From NCBI RefSeq assembly GCF_905475395.1, contig NC_058342.1, positions 20,494,640 through 20,558,639 of the forward strand: a stretch of DNA of 64,000 bases. The letters run 5' to 3'. The stretch is from Chrysoperla carnea (Eukaryota; Arthropoda; Insecta; Neuroptera; Chrysopidae). Under the pieces are notes generated by a model. The model was not told the origin of the DNA. It searched no databases and saw only the letters and a program-made list of their open reading frames with translations. Shown piece by piece: positions 23,866 to 35,125 of the stretch; positions within the stretch are counted from its first letter, which is position 1; each line of letters opens with the position of its first letter. A program made the translations under genes and the position numbers.

Positions 23866-25887
23866 TATGAAACTACTGCGAAAACGCAATTGAAATCCCA
23901 TGCAACACGATGAGTTTTATGCAGTCACCACCACTATATTTACGGGTTTTTACTGTATTTTAATGCTGTATAATGAGTCCTTGGCGGCTAGGATTTCAAC
24001 CGCATTTGCACAATAATTCAATGGTGGTTCACGTATCCCCTCAATAATTTTCAAATTTTTTGGAAACATAATAAAAATGAAGATAATTTATTTACTTCTT
24101 TACTATTCTGGACTTCTTTAAACACGTAATAAAAAAATGGAAATACCTTATTTACTACGTATTATGTGATATTTTAAATATTCGTTAACATCATAAAAAA
24201 CGTCTTCAAATATCTAACACCACAAAAACAAATAGCATACACATTCAAATGAATTATGTTCTTTCCACAAATTAAATGGATACAAAATATATAGAGCCTT
24301 TGCAATTACTAACTCTAGGAACTCTCAAGATACCATCGAAAACCGTCACTTAGAAAGCATGCTGGTCTATTTTTAAAATATGATTTAAGTAAAACTCTTC
24401 CATCCATACTACATTTTTTTGAGATTAGTCTTTCCTGGCCAATTACCACAGCAACGGCAGAAAGGTCATTTTTGACACTCAGGCGTCTGAAAGGATAGAC
24501 TAGCAGGATTGGATTTGATGGCCATCGAAAGACAAAAGACATCTGAGCTGATGTCAGATGTAGGACTCCATATGTTGGTCGAAAAATTTGCTATGCATGC
24601 TAGAAGATTGATTTACATTAAGATAGACAGATTTTTTATTATTATTATTGTTATAATTTAAAAAAAGCTGTATTTTTATTCTTCTTATTAATATTATAAT
24701 TTTAATGAAAAACTGATTTTTTAAAGAAAATACTGTTTTTATTAATTTTTGTTACAATTTTAAGAAAAGCTTGATGATTTTTGTATTTTTATTAATTATT
24801 ATGATTTTTAAGCAGGAAGCATTTTTTTTTGTTGATAGTCTTTAATTAACTATCCATTTTTTCTACTATTGGTACCCCCCCCCCCCCCCAAATAATTTGA
24901 TCCTAGGGACGCCTATGATAGTTATAGGTACGGTGTTTTCACCGTGATTCCACGATGTGGTATAAAATACAAGTAGTCGCGTTATTTTAGCATTTCAAAG
25001 AGAATTTTTTGTACCTCGACCTATCGGACCAATATTTTTTTAGATGTTCAGGAAGCTGCATACATCAAAATCTACATGTAACTTGGTGATGCTAGAAAGT
25101 TTGGTCATTTTTATGGGCCAAGTAGGCAAATTTCTATAATCCATTTTTGAGGTAATTTTTGGAAAATTTATAAATTTTAAAAATGTTCAACAAAATGAGT
25201 CAGAGTCTACTCGGAGGTTTAAGGGGTCGCTGATCACTATTCTGAAAAAGAAATATACACACCAATTTTTAGATATTTTTGAATTTTTTAACAGAATTGT
25301 TAATTAAAGCTATAAAGATGTCACTTTAGTGACTTGTCCCTCCTTCTGTACTTAATTTAAAAATGATGTATTGTAGGTAAAGTTTAGGCTAAAAACTATA
25401 ATTTTTAAGATGTATTGTAGTATTTTCATCGTAAAATTTGATGATATCAAAAATTAATTATAAGAATCATAAATTTGATTCAGTTCAAATGATTGCTATT
25501 AGTAACCTTTCAGAATATATTTCATACTTTTTAACGCAACGCAACGTTTCAAAATCGTAAAATACATACATGTTAGCAGAAAAAAATAATAGTACATCAT
25601 AAGCAGTGTGGAGAAACAATAAACGATTGTGAAACGTTGCGTTAAAAAGTCTTAAATTATTTGCGTATTGTTCCACAAATTATCCTTTAAAAAGTTACTA
25701 TTAGTACATTTAATAAGCCGTAAAATGTGGAAAAGTGGTGGACAGCTCTGATTTAAAAATTTTTTCCTTAGACTTTCAGGAACATTCAACCGCACTAACC
25801 TCGGCAATACAAAGAAAACTGAGAAAATTAGGGTAGTTTTCCTATCCCCAAAGCACTTCAAATAGTAACAGTGAAAACAAATCAAAA
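23866..25887. other. Intergenic DNA, no supported gene
   Basis: A C tract of about 14 bases lies near 24876. At about 25523-25650 the word TTTTTAACGCAACG recurs inverted as CGTTGCGTTAAAAAG, a small hairpin. The short frames here have no recognisable features. Confidence 0.45.
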
Positions 25888-26520
25888 TGCAACCCCATTT
25901 AAACTACCCCTGGAAGTGACAGATAAAAAATTTATTAAATTAAAAATTTTACCTAAGATATCGTCTCTTCAGGAGCTTTTAGGTTCGCTGTTCACGAATC
26001 CAAGGTTAAAAAGCAACTGAGGATGGTTGCAACCCCATTAAAACTACCCTTAGAAGTATAATGATAAAAAAAATTTAGAAAATTCTGAATTTCAGCTCAG
26101 AAATTGTCTCTCTGTGGTTTTCGGAGCCGCTGACCGTGAATTTGAGGTCAAAAATAAACTGAAGATCGTTGCAACTCTATTAAAACCGCCCCTAGTAGTG
26201 ATAATGATAAAAATTTATAAAAAAATGTAGGCAATTCAAAATTTTTATCATTGTCACTTCTAGGGGTGGTTTTAATGTGTTTGCAACCACATAAAGTTTC
26301 AAAACTACCAAGACACGATTTCAAAAGTGAAATTTAAAAATTTCTAAATGTTTATCATTATCACTTCTAGGGTTGGTTTTAATGGGGTTGCAACCATCTT
26401 CAGTTACTTTTTGACCTTGGATTCGTGATCAGCGACCCCACCAACTTGCACTGCCCTTGCACTGCCCTTGCACTGCCTGTTACTTCTAGGGGTGGTTTTA
26501 ATGGGGATGCAACCAAAAAT
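25888..26520. repeat. Array of ~140 bp units in both orientations
   Basis: The word CAACCCCATTAAAACTACCC with a TAGAAGT-GATAATGATAAAA continuation starts units at about 25890, 26030 and 26170. The inverse (TTATCATTATCACTTCTAGG, GGTTTTAATGGGGTTG) follows at about 26245, 26355 and 26480. The array is therefore folded about a centre near 26230. It holds three copies of a CTTGCACTGCCC 12-mer at about 26447-26478. Element FB1 copy 2 carries one such unit (23305-23390). Confidence 0.75.
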
Positions 26521-26877
26521 TGATAAGAGGAAATAAGGGGAAAAATCGAAATTTATTTCGGTTCATATGTTGGAAATAATATTTTCTCAAAATATTAAAC
26601 AATTTGACGGAATATTTTTTTATTATTTATAAAAATCTAGTATAAATCCATCGATTTTTTAAGTATGTGAACGGGGATTTGGAACAGGAATTGAACATTG
26701 TGGCAAAAGTCAATTCTCTTCAGGATGTTGAGAAAAAGATTTTCTTCAAAATAATAGTTAAGTAGTTTTATCGAAAGAGACATTTTCAATAAGGATCGTG
26801 CGTGGTTTTTTGCTTTTTAAAAAATGAAATTATTTTCCGGGTGTTTTTGGAGAGGGTGTTTTTCTGACTAATTCTCA

Positions 26878-27190
26878 CTTTTTATACCATGTACATATCA
26901 AATATATTAAGATATTTTAAGTAGTAACGCTTAAAAATATTGACGCTACGAACAAAATTTTGGTATAGGTGTTCATAAAATCATCTAATTAGTCCATGTC
27001 CAGTTGTCTGTCTGTCTGCCTGTGATAACTAAAAAACAAAAAAAGATAGCAAGATGAAATTTTTATAGCGAGCTCAGGACGAAAAAAGTGAGATTGAGTT
27101 CGTAAATGAGCAACATAGATTAATTGGATCTTGAGTCCCTAGGATCCATCTTGTAAACCGTTAGATACAAAACAAAAGTTTAAACAAATT
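26878..27190 (+). mobile_element. Helitron-like element HLE, 3'-truncated
   Basis: It starts TTTTTATACCATGTACATA, keeps the core and GTCTGTCTGTCTGCC, and stops after AAAACAAAAGTTTAAAC. It abuts the LINE fragment at 27190. Confidence 0.8.
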
Positions 27191-27395
27191 TTTTTCTTGC
27201 ATGGCCTTGATGATTTGGGTATTTTTGCAAAAGAAGGAAGGGACGCTAGATTAAGCGATGGAGGTATTGTCTTGTTAGCTACGCAAGAGGAATGTGGAAA
27301 AGACTCGCCATTGATCGTAACAAGTGGAGGCATTTGCCCTGCAGTGGGCTCATTAGTTAATAGGCTTTATTATTATTATGATCTTTAAATAAATA
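27190..27395 (+). mobile_element. LINE 3' end fragment (RTE/jockey-like tail)
   Basis: One frame reads GMWKRLAIDRNKWRHLPC, like the C-terminus of insect LINE ORF2 proteins. The 3' tail TTAATAGGCTTTATTATTAT is the same type as at 28505. The 5' part is absent and the frame is broken. Confidence 0.6.
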
Positions 27396-28049
27396 AAAAC
27401 GGAACATAGAGATAAAATTTTGTTTTTTTAATGATAAAATAGACGCGGGTTGATTTTTGCACCACCGCGGCGTCCGATATGAGCTAGACGACTATGGCTC
27501 TCTAAGTTAAGTAAACCAAGCCAAAAATTAGTTCCTTATCAGTTTGTTTGTTTCTCATTTCATATATTTTCACTTGTAATGTACTGCAAATAGCGTACCT
27601 TTCTATTTCTTTGAAGAAAATTTTTAAAAATGTATCAGCTCTATTTCTTTTCTGTTCGTAAGATTTTCATGTTGTGTTGAACTGGACAAGGAACTGATCC
27701 TTGTCCAGTGCAAATCCCTCGCCCACGACTCGTGATCTGCTCAATACCATTTTAGTCTTTTGATAATGGCTTTAACATATTTAGCTTAGTTTAATGATTT
27801 ATTTCTAAGCATTTCATTTAAATTTCTTAATACCAAGCATACTTTTCCCCTGCGTCGTTGGCAAGTACGAAGTTTAACTGTTTTCAAAAGTTTTATTATT
27901 ACTATATTACTATATTACATTGGTCGATATCGAGAGCCTTACGCATGTACCCGTAGAGCGCAAGTATCGCAAATATGTGCTCTTTAAACTCAATTGAGTC
28001 GGTATATTTACTCTGAATATGTCTCTAAATGACCAAAATTTTCTTCATA
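27396..28049. other. Intergenic DNA, nothing firm
   Basis: A GC-richer block at 27440-27505 (CACCACCGCGGCGTCCGA) may be a transposon piece. No gene is supported. Confidence 0.4.
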
Positions 28050-28510
28050 CATTAGAACTTTTTCGTTCTTCTTTCTTGTCGAATTCGATCTCGACGATCT
28101 CGACGTAGGGTTGTCAAACATTAGCATACAGCCAAGGTGAATATCGAAAGTTACGAACACGTCAGCGTGCAATGAAAAGATCAATGCTAAACATACATCT
28201 ATCACAAGAACTAAAATGCACCAAAATAATAAATAAAACAAAAATTAAAGATGTCACTGTTAGCTTTAAAAGCTTGAAATTGGGTAGGACACGTTGTCAA
28301 GTTCAAAGACGATTGCTGGACGCTAAAAATTTCTGTATGGACACCGCATAGCAATAAAAAGAACCGAGGGAGACCGCTCAAGCGATGACGTGACGAGTTT
28401 ATCATGTTTACGAGTAAAACATGGATGGAAAAGGCTCAGGATCGCAATTTTTAGAGAAGGCTTTTGCCCAACAATTGGAATGTTAGGCTTTATTATTATA
28501 ATAATAGAAC
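28050..28510 (+). mobile_element. LINE ORF2 C-terminal remnant, frameshifted
   Basis: Frames in succession read RQRAMKRSMLNIHLSQ, KTKIKDVTVSFKSLK, WVGHVVKFKDD, NKKNRGRPLKR, WMEKAQDRN and EAFAQQLEC. This is the order found at the end of insect RTE/jockey-type pol proteins (ending GEAYVQQW-like). It ends in TTAGGCTTTATTATTATA. Several frameshifts and stops make it dead. Confidence 0.7.
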
Positions 28511-28881
28511 ACGGCAGGGAGTAAAAAATGTGCAAGGAATTTTTTTAAACAACTTCCATCTTCAAAATTCTGGTCCAATCTGGCACAATGTTGGAAGATA
28601 ATATTGTACTGCTCAGAATCACTTCGAAATTAAAATGGAATTTTTTTTTTAACAATTCGAATTTGGTAAATTTGGCAAGAAAGAACATTTTTCTTGGTTT
28701 TCAGTATATAGCTGGAAAACAACTCGAAATACCTGTACTTTACTTTTTGTTTAGATATAAGTGCTATTTTCAAATGTTGGTTCTAATTTCACCATTTCAA
28801 AATAAGAAAACTTTCATTGAAGACTAGTAATGAAGATTAGACTAAGTAATTTTCAAAGAAATTATCATTTTTTAAATTCCA

Positions 28882-29439
28882 AACAAGTGAAAACAAACAA
28901 TTGACTGAGTTAGTTGTTGAAGTACCATGTATAGACAGAGTTGATTATACTCTCACATAACACATACATACATGTCATGCATATATAACTGATATCACCA
29001 TATAATAAGTATATATACAATTTGTGTCTATTTTGCACCCTCGCGGGTAAACAGTGATGTTTACGAAAAAAAGTTTCAAGCAAAAGTTGTTTATTTTTTT
29101 ATAAGGAACATTCTTTTGTTCTATCTCTAAAGGTTTACAAGATGGGTCCTACGGACCCAAGACCCGATTGACCCATGTTGCTAATTTACGAACGAATTTA
29201 CTGAGCACGCTATAAAAACTTCAGCTTGATATCTCTTTTCGTTTTTGAGTTATCGTGTTGACAGACAGACAAACGGACAGATAGACGGACAGACAACCGG
29301 AAATGGATTACTTTAGTGATTTTATGAACACCTATATGAAAATTTTTTTCGTAGTATCAATATTTTTAAGCGCTACAAACTTGGGACTAAAATTAATTTA
29401 CTATGATATATATTTTATATATATACATAGTATAAAAAA
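28882..29439 (-). mobile_element. Helitron-like element HLE, full length
   Basis: It starts AACAAGTGAAAACAAACA, contains GACAGATAGACGGACAGAC and the core, and ends CATAGTATAAAAAATA. About 558 bp. Confidence 0.86.
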
Positions 29440-30104
29440 TAGTGTTATTTTAGATTCTGTTTGGACACGACTGGAAATTGTAAAAAATTTTAGAATTTAT
29501 AAATTAATTTTATTTTGAAACTAAGAAAAATTGCATATTTACAAATAAACCATGACTAAATTTTTTAAATTACTCGATCAATTTTAATCAAAGTAGACAT
29601 TTTATTTAATACATTTTTTATATTCAGAGGATAAACAACAATGCATCCAAAAACCGATTCTTTTAGTATATTTAAAATAATCAAATATATTTTGATTAAA
29701 AATTAAATTTTAATGGAACATTTTTATGGACCACTCAATTATTATTAATTAAATAAAATATTTAAACTAATTGAATCCGTTCTTAAAACAATTACAACAA
29801 CAACAAAAACTTGAATTTGTATAATTTTAAACAATGAAATGTTTTTAATTTAAAAAAATATATTTTTGTATGATTGTTAATTTTACCGTATTTATTGCAT
29901 TGGTGTGAACATGGTCTGATATGCTTAAAGGTATAATTCGTGATATTCTTAATACCTGTTTCATATAAACTTCTACTTCTGATAGCTAAGTTATTAAATA
30001 TCACTAACTATAATAATCTGGTAAACTACACTTCGTAAAAATAGTAAGTGATATTAGTATCAAATTTCATTATTACATTACTCTGTTTATTGAAAATAAG
30101 TTGA
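29440..30104. other. AT-rich intergenic DNA
   Basis: Nothing recognised; long A/T tracts. Confidence 0.45.
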
Positions 30105-31033
30105 TTTTTATACCATGTATATATGAAACACATCAAGCTATACTAAGTTCAGTCCCAAGTTTGTAACGCTTAAAAACATTGATGCTACGAACAAAATTTT
30201 GGTATAGGTGTTCATAAAATCACCTAAATAGTCCATTTCCGGTTGTCTGTCTGTCTGTTTGTCGTCTGTCTTTCGTCCGTCCGTCTGTCATCACGATTAC
30301 TCAAAAACGAAAAGAAATATCAAGCTGAAAATTTTATAGCGTGCTAAAGACGTAAAAAGTGAGGTCGAGTTCGTAAATGAGCAACATAGGACAATTCGGA
30401 TATTGGGTTCGTAGGATCCATCTTGTAAATCGTTACAGATAGAACAAAAGTTTAAATGTGAAAAATGTTCTTTATAAACAAATAAACAACTTTTGTTTGA
30501 AACATTTTTTCGTAAACGTCACTGTTTACCCGCGAGGGTTCAAATTAGGCGCAAATTATATAGTACGTGTTATTCGCACCGTGTGAGTTTTATTGAAGGC
30601 TTCCATGGTTTCCATGGTAACGATACACTACTTTAATTATAGAATTTTATGGGTGCATATATAATTGTATGGATTACATTTATGACTTACATTGAAAATT
30701 TAATATGATTTCTTATTTTCACAATTTTTAATGCATTAAGTTTAATTAATTAGTATTTTTCAATAATTTTAATTTGACATTTTCTATAACATTTACATGT
30801 AAAGAATTGCAAATTAGTCATAACAGCCTCCTTTAACGCCTCCTTTTTCACTGGTAGCGCTGGCATCGATTTTATTGTCCCTACCATGACTACGCACACA
30901 ACGAATATAGGAATATCACTTATATGTGTGTGATATGTATGTATGTGTGATTATCTTAGAGGGGCGATTGGGTAATGAACACTGTCTATACATGGTATGT
31001 CAACAATTAACTCAGTCAATTGTTTGTTTCACT
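30105..31033 (+). mobile_element. Helitron-like element HLE split by a ~333 bp insertion
   Basis: Bases 30105-30573 hold the TATACC end, core, GTCTGTCTGTCTGTTTGTC and middle. The element resumes at 30906 (ATAGGAATATCACTTATATG) and ends near 31033 (TTGTTTGTTTCACT). The inserted 30574-30905 has weakly inverse ends (ATTCGCACCGTGTGA and CGCACACAACGAAT) and no ORF. Confidence 0.75.
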
Positions 31034-31685
31034 ATTTTTTTTTTTTAAGTCTTTTGTTGATTGTGAAATATGGAATTAGTTGGTATAAAAACACTGGTCA
31101 ACACAAATTTTGTCACAGAAGCATGAGTTTACTTTTTGAAATGTTTTTGACGCACTTCAGCAGGTCACGTTTTCGAGAAATTCGCCCTTTAATATGGAAA
31201 AAAACTTTGGTGACGCGCTTAAACTCTAGTGCGCCACATAGGAACACACATTTCACAATATTAAATTTTCATTACTGCCATATTTTTAGTAGCACTCGCA
31301 AGGTTTAGACAAATCTATTGACGTCTAAATCATCAAAATCAGCCGATGCGTTTCGCCATTAGTGTGCCACATAGGAACAAACATAGACTGATAAACACAT
31401 TACCACTCCTTTGCGTTGCTCACTCGGGTAATAAAACAATAAGAAACATTAAATGACGGAGTAATATGTTTTTAGCGATGGAATTCTGCTTTCCACAAGT
31501 TTTTATTTTGTCAGATAACGAAAAATTGATTTTAAAACCCAATATGCAGATGTTAACATTATTTTTCATATTTTCTAAAAAATACGAGCGTTCGTTCGTT
31601 ATACTCAAGATCATGGGCTCGATTCCCGTGCAGGTATATATAGCTTCAATCTAGTAATAGCATTGATATTATCAATGCTATAATT
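31034..31685. other. GC-richer intergenic block, transposon-like
   Basis: GCGCCACATAGGAACA (near 31232) recurs as TGTGCCACATAGGAACA (near 31364), a short repeat typical of old transposon tails. The segment near 31580-31625 (CATGGGCTCGATTCCCG) resembles a polymerase III B-box, but no full tRNA fold could be drawn. Confidence 0.4.
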
Positions 31686-31935
31686 TATTTATTGAGATTA
31701 TCACGTATCTTCCAAATGTTTATTTTACTTAGAATTTTTTTAGCTCTAAAGTTTAAACTCTACAGATAAATTTTCACAAACAAAATAATTTTTTTATTTA
31801 ACTTTATAAATATAGAGTCCATAATTTTTGTGATGTAGTGTAAATAAAAAAATGAAGTGTAAAAAAATCTATGTGGAAAAAGTATCTGTAAGAATGTACT
31901 ATCAGCAAAAATTATAAAAAATTTTTTAAAGGGTA
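31686..31935 (+). repeat. Direct repeat R250, copy 1
   Basis: Shares TTAGCTCTAAAGTTTA, AACTTTATAAATA, GAGTCCATAATTTTTGT and GAATGTACT with 34518-34770 in the same order and orientation. It is non-coding. Confidence 0.7.
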
Positions 31936-32239
31936 CTGATAAAAACATTGTTTGAAAGGTACAATTAAATTAATTTAATTGTATCAAACTTCATAGAAAT
32001 AAATATAAAAATTAAGTTGAGGTAGTTGAGCATTTAACTTTCAGTAATTGCAAGAGTCTATGCGAAACCCGATTGATTCGGTTTTTCAGTTCTAGTCTCA
32101 ATCTGAGCTAAGTATCTATAATAAAGTTTTCCAACCCTTGCCCAAGCTTTAACCAATCTAATAAATTAAAAACTGAATATAATAAATCAAATCTTGATAA
32201 TGACATTTGACAAACAGGAAGTAAAAAAATGCAGGAGTT

Positions 32240-32663
32240 TAGTAAACAAAACATAAATAATAAATAAATAAAGTTAATGTTGACAAATAAACAAAATTAA
32301 AAAATTCGAAGCGTTGAAAAAAATTACACTCAGTGTCTAAAGCTTGTATGGCTCTATATTTGTTTGCGCCATTTGTATCATAATAAAAACGTCTATCATA
32401 ATCGAGAGAATTTGGCGGTAGAAGAAGGAGACAATGTCTCACCTTCTCTGTCAATGCCCAGCTCTTGCCGTAAGGAGATGGACTTACTCCTTACTCTCCT
32501 GCTGTTCTTACACAGCTCCAAATGGTTCATGGAGTAGTGGCCGGGGATGGGCAAACCCTTTTTCGGTATCACAATGGAACCTATGGTCTAAGTGTGTCCC
32601 ACCCCAGGACAGTCACTCTAACCTAACCTAACCTAGTAAACAGAACATAAATAATAAATAAAT
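32240..32663 (+). mobile_element. R1-like LINE 3' fragment with a long target duplication
   Basis: Bases 32419-32633 carry MSHLLCQCPALAVRRW, a piece of the cysteine/histidine-containing end of an R1/jockey-type pol. The 3' UTR word AAGTGTGTCCCACCCCAGG and a (CTAAC)n tail follow. TAGTAAACAAAACATAAATA at 32240 recurs as TAGTAAACAGAACATAAATA at 32634; the 30 bp direct repeats differ at one base. Relative to 33780-33930 it lacks about 65 bp. Confidence 0.75.
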
Positions 32664-33417
32664 GATGAAAGTTCAAGCTCGGGATGTGACATATCTATTA
32701 TTGACTTTTATTAAAGTATCATAATGGAAATGTAGGAATGAAATTGACAATTAAATGAAAATCATTTGACCAAGTTTCATTCCTATATTTGCAAATTTGT
32801 AAGATTCTATGTCGATTCATCTTCGTAAATTTCATCAGGATCATTTTTCCCTGGTCATTTCATCCAAGAAATTTCATTTTACATGCATATCTTCCTCGGA
32901 AATTCATCCCCAGATCAATTATATTGTTCTTAAGTAGCCTCAGAAAAAATTAACCTTCGTCAAAGACCATCAGAAACCTTATAACGGTAATGACAAACTC
33001 GAATACCTGGATATTAAATCAACCGTAACATGCCTGCATATTTCCATCATAAGGTTAACGTAGCGGCTAAAAACCAGTGGAGCTCTTCATACTCGACGCT
33101 TTTGGAGGCATGGTCAACCCACAAAGCGCTTAAAAATCACATGCTTAATGCAAGGCAAAAATCTGTAGACGCGTGCAAGCTCGGCTTCATTAGAGGCCAA
33201 CCCGTAGAAAGCTTGGAAAAACGAAGGTTTGATAATTCAACTTTAACGAAGGCTTAACTGATTTGGGCATTGTTATCATTCAGAGTTAATTCTAGATGCT
33301 AGTTTTTGTTTGCAAATTTGGCTCAATCCACAATCGTCTCCTTCCAGGTTTGAACCAATATTAACCCATTTCGAAACTCCAATATAATTAATATAGTATC
33401 TATTTAATTATCTGAAA
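32664..33417. other. Intergenic DNA with an unassigned short frame
   Basis: The frame at 33030-33257 begins MPAYFHHKVNVAAKN and shows no domain that I know. It could be transposon debris. Nothing else was recognised. Confidence 0.35.
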
Positions 33418-34362
33418 TAGGGTTGTCACCTCGTTCGGTCTCTCCTCCGGCACATTATGAAGGTGGCGCTGTGGAGGGACGGGGTATTACAGTGAGAAAC
33501 AGGAAATTTAAAAAAGTCTAATTTCGTCATGTTTAATTTATTTCAACTACATCAAAAATATAAGTATGAAACTATGAAGTAAAATAAATGTAAAGACAGA
33601 TATGGTCGGAGTACAATCGTAGGCGTTTCGAAGATCTTTTATCACTTCCAAGGGCCTTTATTAGCAAAGTTGTTGCGGCTATTACAGGACACTGGTTGGG
33701 CGCCAGGCATGCTCAACGACTGGGCCTGGCAGTGTATCAAGACTACTGCAGGAGCTGTCACAATAGTGAGGAAGAGGAGACAATGTCTCATCTTCTTTGT
33801 CAATGCCCAGCTCTTGCTATGCGAAGATGGACTTACTTGAGCCAGCCTCTCTTTGACGACCTCTCCGACCTAAAGTCCGTCGACGTCAAAGCACTCCTGC
33901 TGTTCTTAAACAGCTCCAAATTGTTCATGGAGTAGTGGCAGGGAATGGGCCAACCCTTTTTCGGTATCACAACCTAACCTAATATAAATATATTATTAGA
34001 AATTTGCACATTTTGTCCATCATTTTGCACGAAAATTATGTCAGTTTGTTTTGGCATTAATCCTTAAGTATCTATCAACACTTAATCACAAGGTACAGTC
34101 ATAAAAAAACTAACAAACATGAAAATTCTGCACGAACGTGACTTAAATAGAACGAAAATAAAAGTTTTTCAACTGACTCTACTATCTTGATATCAAGAAA
34201 ATAAGCTGAAAAGTCTTATAAACACTAAAATCATAAACAAAATCAATCCTAACTACTGCAGTTGCTGAGATCAAATCCATCGTGGTGGAGATTCATCAAT
34301 TCTAATTCTCCGGCAAAACCTTCTAAGCTCGTGAGTGCCGGGTGAGGCCCGAACAGGCGGCA
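33418..34362. mobile_element. Inverted-terminus element enclosing an R1-like LINE fragment
   Basis: The left end TAGGGTTGTCACCTCGTTCGG pairs with the right end, which reads inverted TAGGGTTGCCGCCTGTTCGG. The terminal repeat is therefore about 20 bp. The two sides are otherwise non-coding and the LINE piece at 33600-33975 lies inside. Confidence 0.65.
33600..33975 (+). mobile_element. R1-like LINE pol C-terminal fragment
   Basis: An open frame with no initiator reads AAITGHWLGARHAQRL, GLAVYQDYCRSCHNS, HLLCQCPALAMRRW and LLLFLNSSKLFME. This is the RNase H end plus Cys-rich tail of R1/jockey-type retrotransposons. The 3' UTR ends in AACCTAACCTAA. It is 5'-truncated. Confidence 0.78.
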
Positions 34363-34517
34363 ACCCTAATTTGAAATGTGTTTTATAAATTTAAATTAGC
34401 TACTGACGATGTTTGCGTTGAAAACAAAATATGGATGTTTGACCAAACTTAAATAAGTTATATCTGCTTAATTATACTTTTCTAATAAATTTTAATATGC
34501 AATATCATTCCTTGTGT

Positions 34518-34770
34518 TATTTATTGAGATTTGAGAAGTATTACTTATCAAATTTTTATTTTACTTACGAAATTTTCTTAGCTCTAAAGTTTACACTGTA
34601 CACATAAATTTTTCATAAACAAAACAATTTTTGCACTGAACTTTATAAATACACAAGAGTCCATAATTTTTGTAATGAAGTGTAAAAAATCTATGTGAGA
34701 TCATTTAAGAAATAAAAAGTATATGAATGTACTCTCAGCATAAATTGTGTAAAAAATTATAAAAACTTGT
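34518..34770 (+). repeat. Direct repeat R250, copy 2
   Basis: Diverged copy of 31686-31935, 2.8 kb downstream and in the same orientation. Confidence 0.7.
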
Positions 34771-35125
34771 TTACAGCTGATGTGATTATATTAATTTTTT
34801 TTTTTTGCACAAAATACGTTCACTGTACACAATAATGGCATGATAATATGACTTAGATAAAAATATTGTGAGAATAAAAATTTTTATGTGAAAATTTACA
34901 AAAATGTTTACTTACACACAAATTTTCACTTGAACCAAAATTCAATAACTTTATTTGATTATTGTATGAAAATATAAATTATAATTATTGCGTTTAATAT
35001 AAAAATAATATAATCTAACCTTTTTAATAGAGCGTTTCAAAATTTTTGATAATAAAATTGTAGAATATTTATGCCTCCTATTTTCAACACCCGCAAATAA
35101 CTGTTTTTTCTTCTATTTGAGATTT
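34771..35125. other. AT-rich spacer
   Basis: Nothing recognised. Confidence 0.45.

Noticed and set aside
24876-24889. Homopolymer C/G tracts (also near 43686, 50882, 55399) as functional sites
   Set aside because: They may be G-quadruplex prone, but single runs in repeat-rich DNA are also common sequencing or slippage products.
31580-31632. Possible tRNA or SINE (CATGGGCTCGATTCCCG)
   Set aside because: A B-box-like word is present but no acceptor stem or A-box could be placed.
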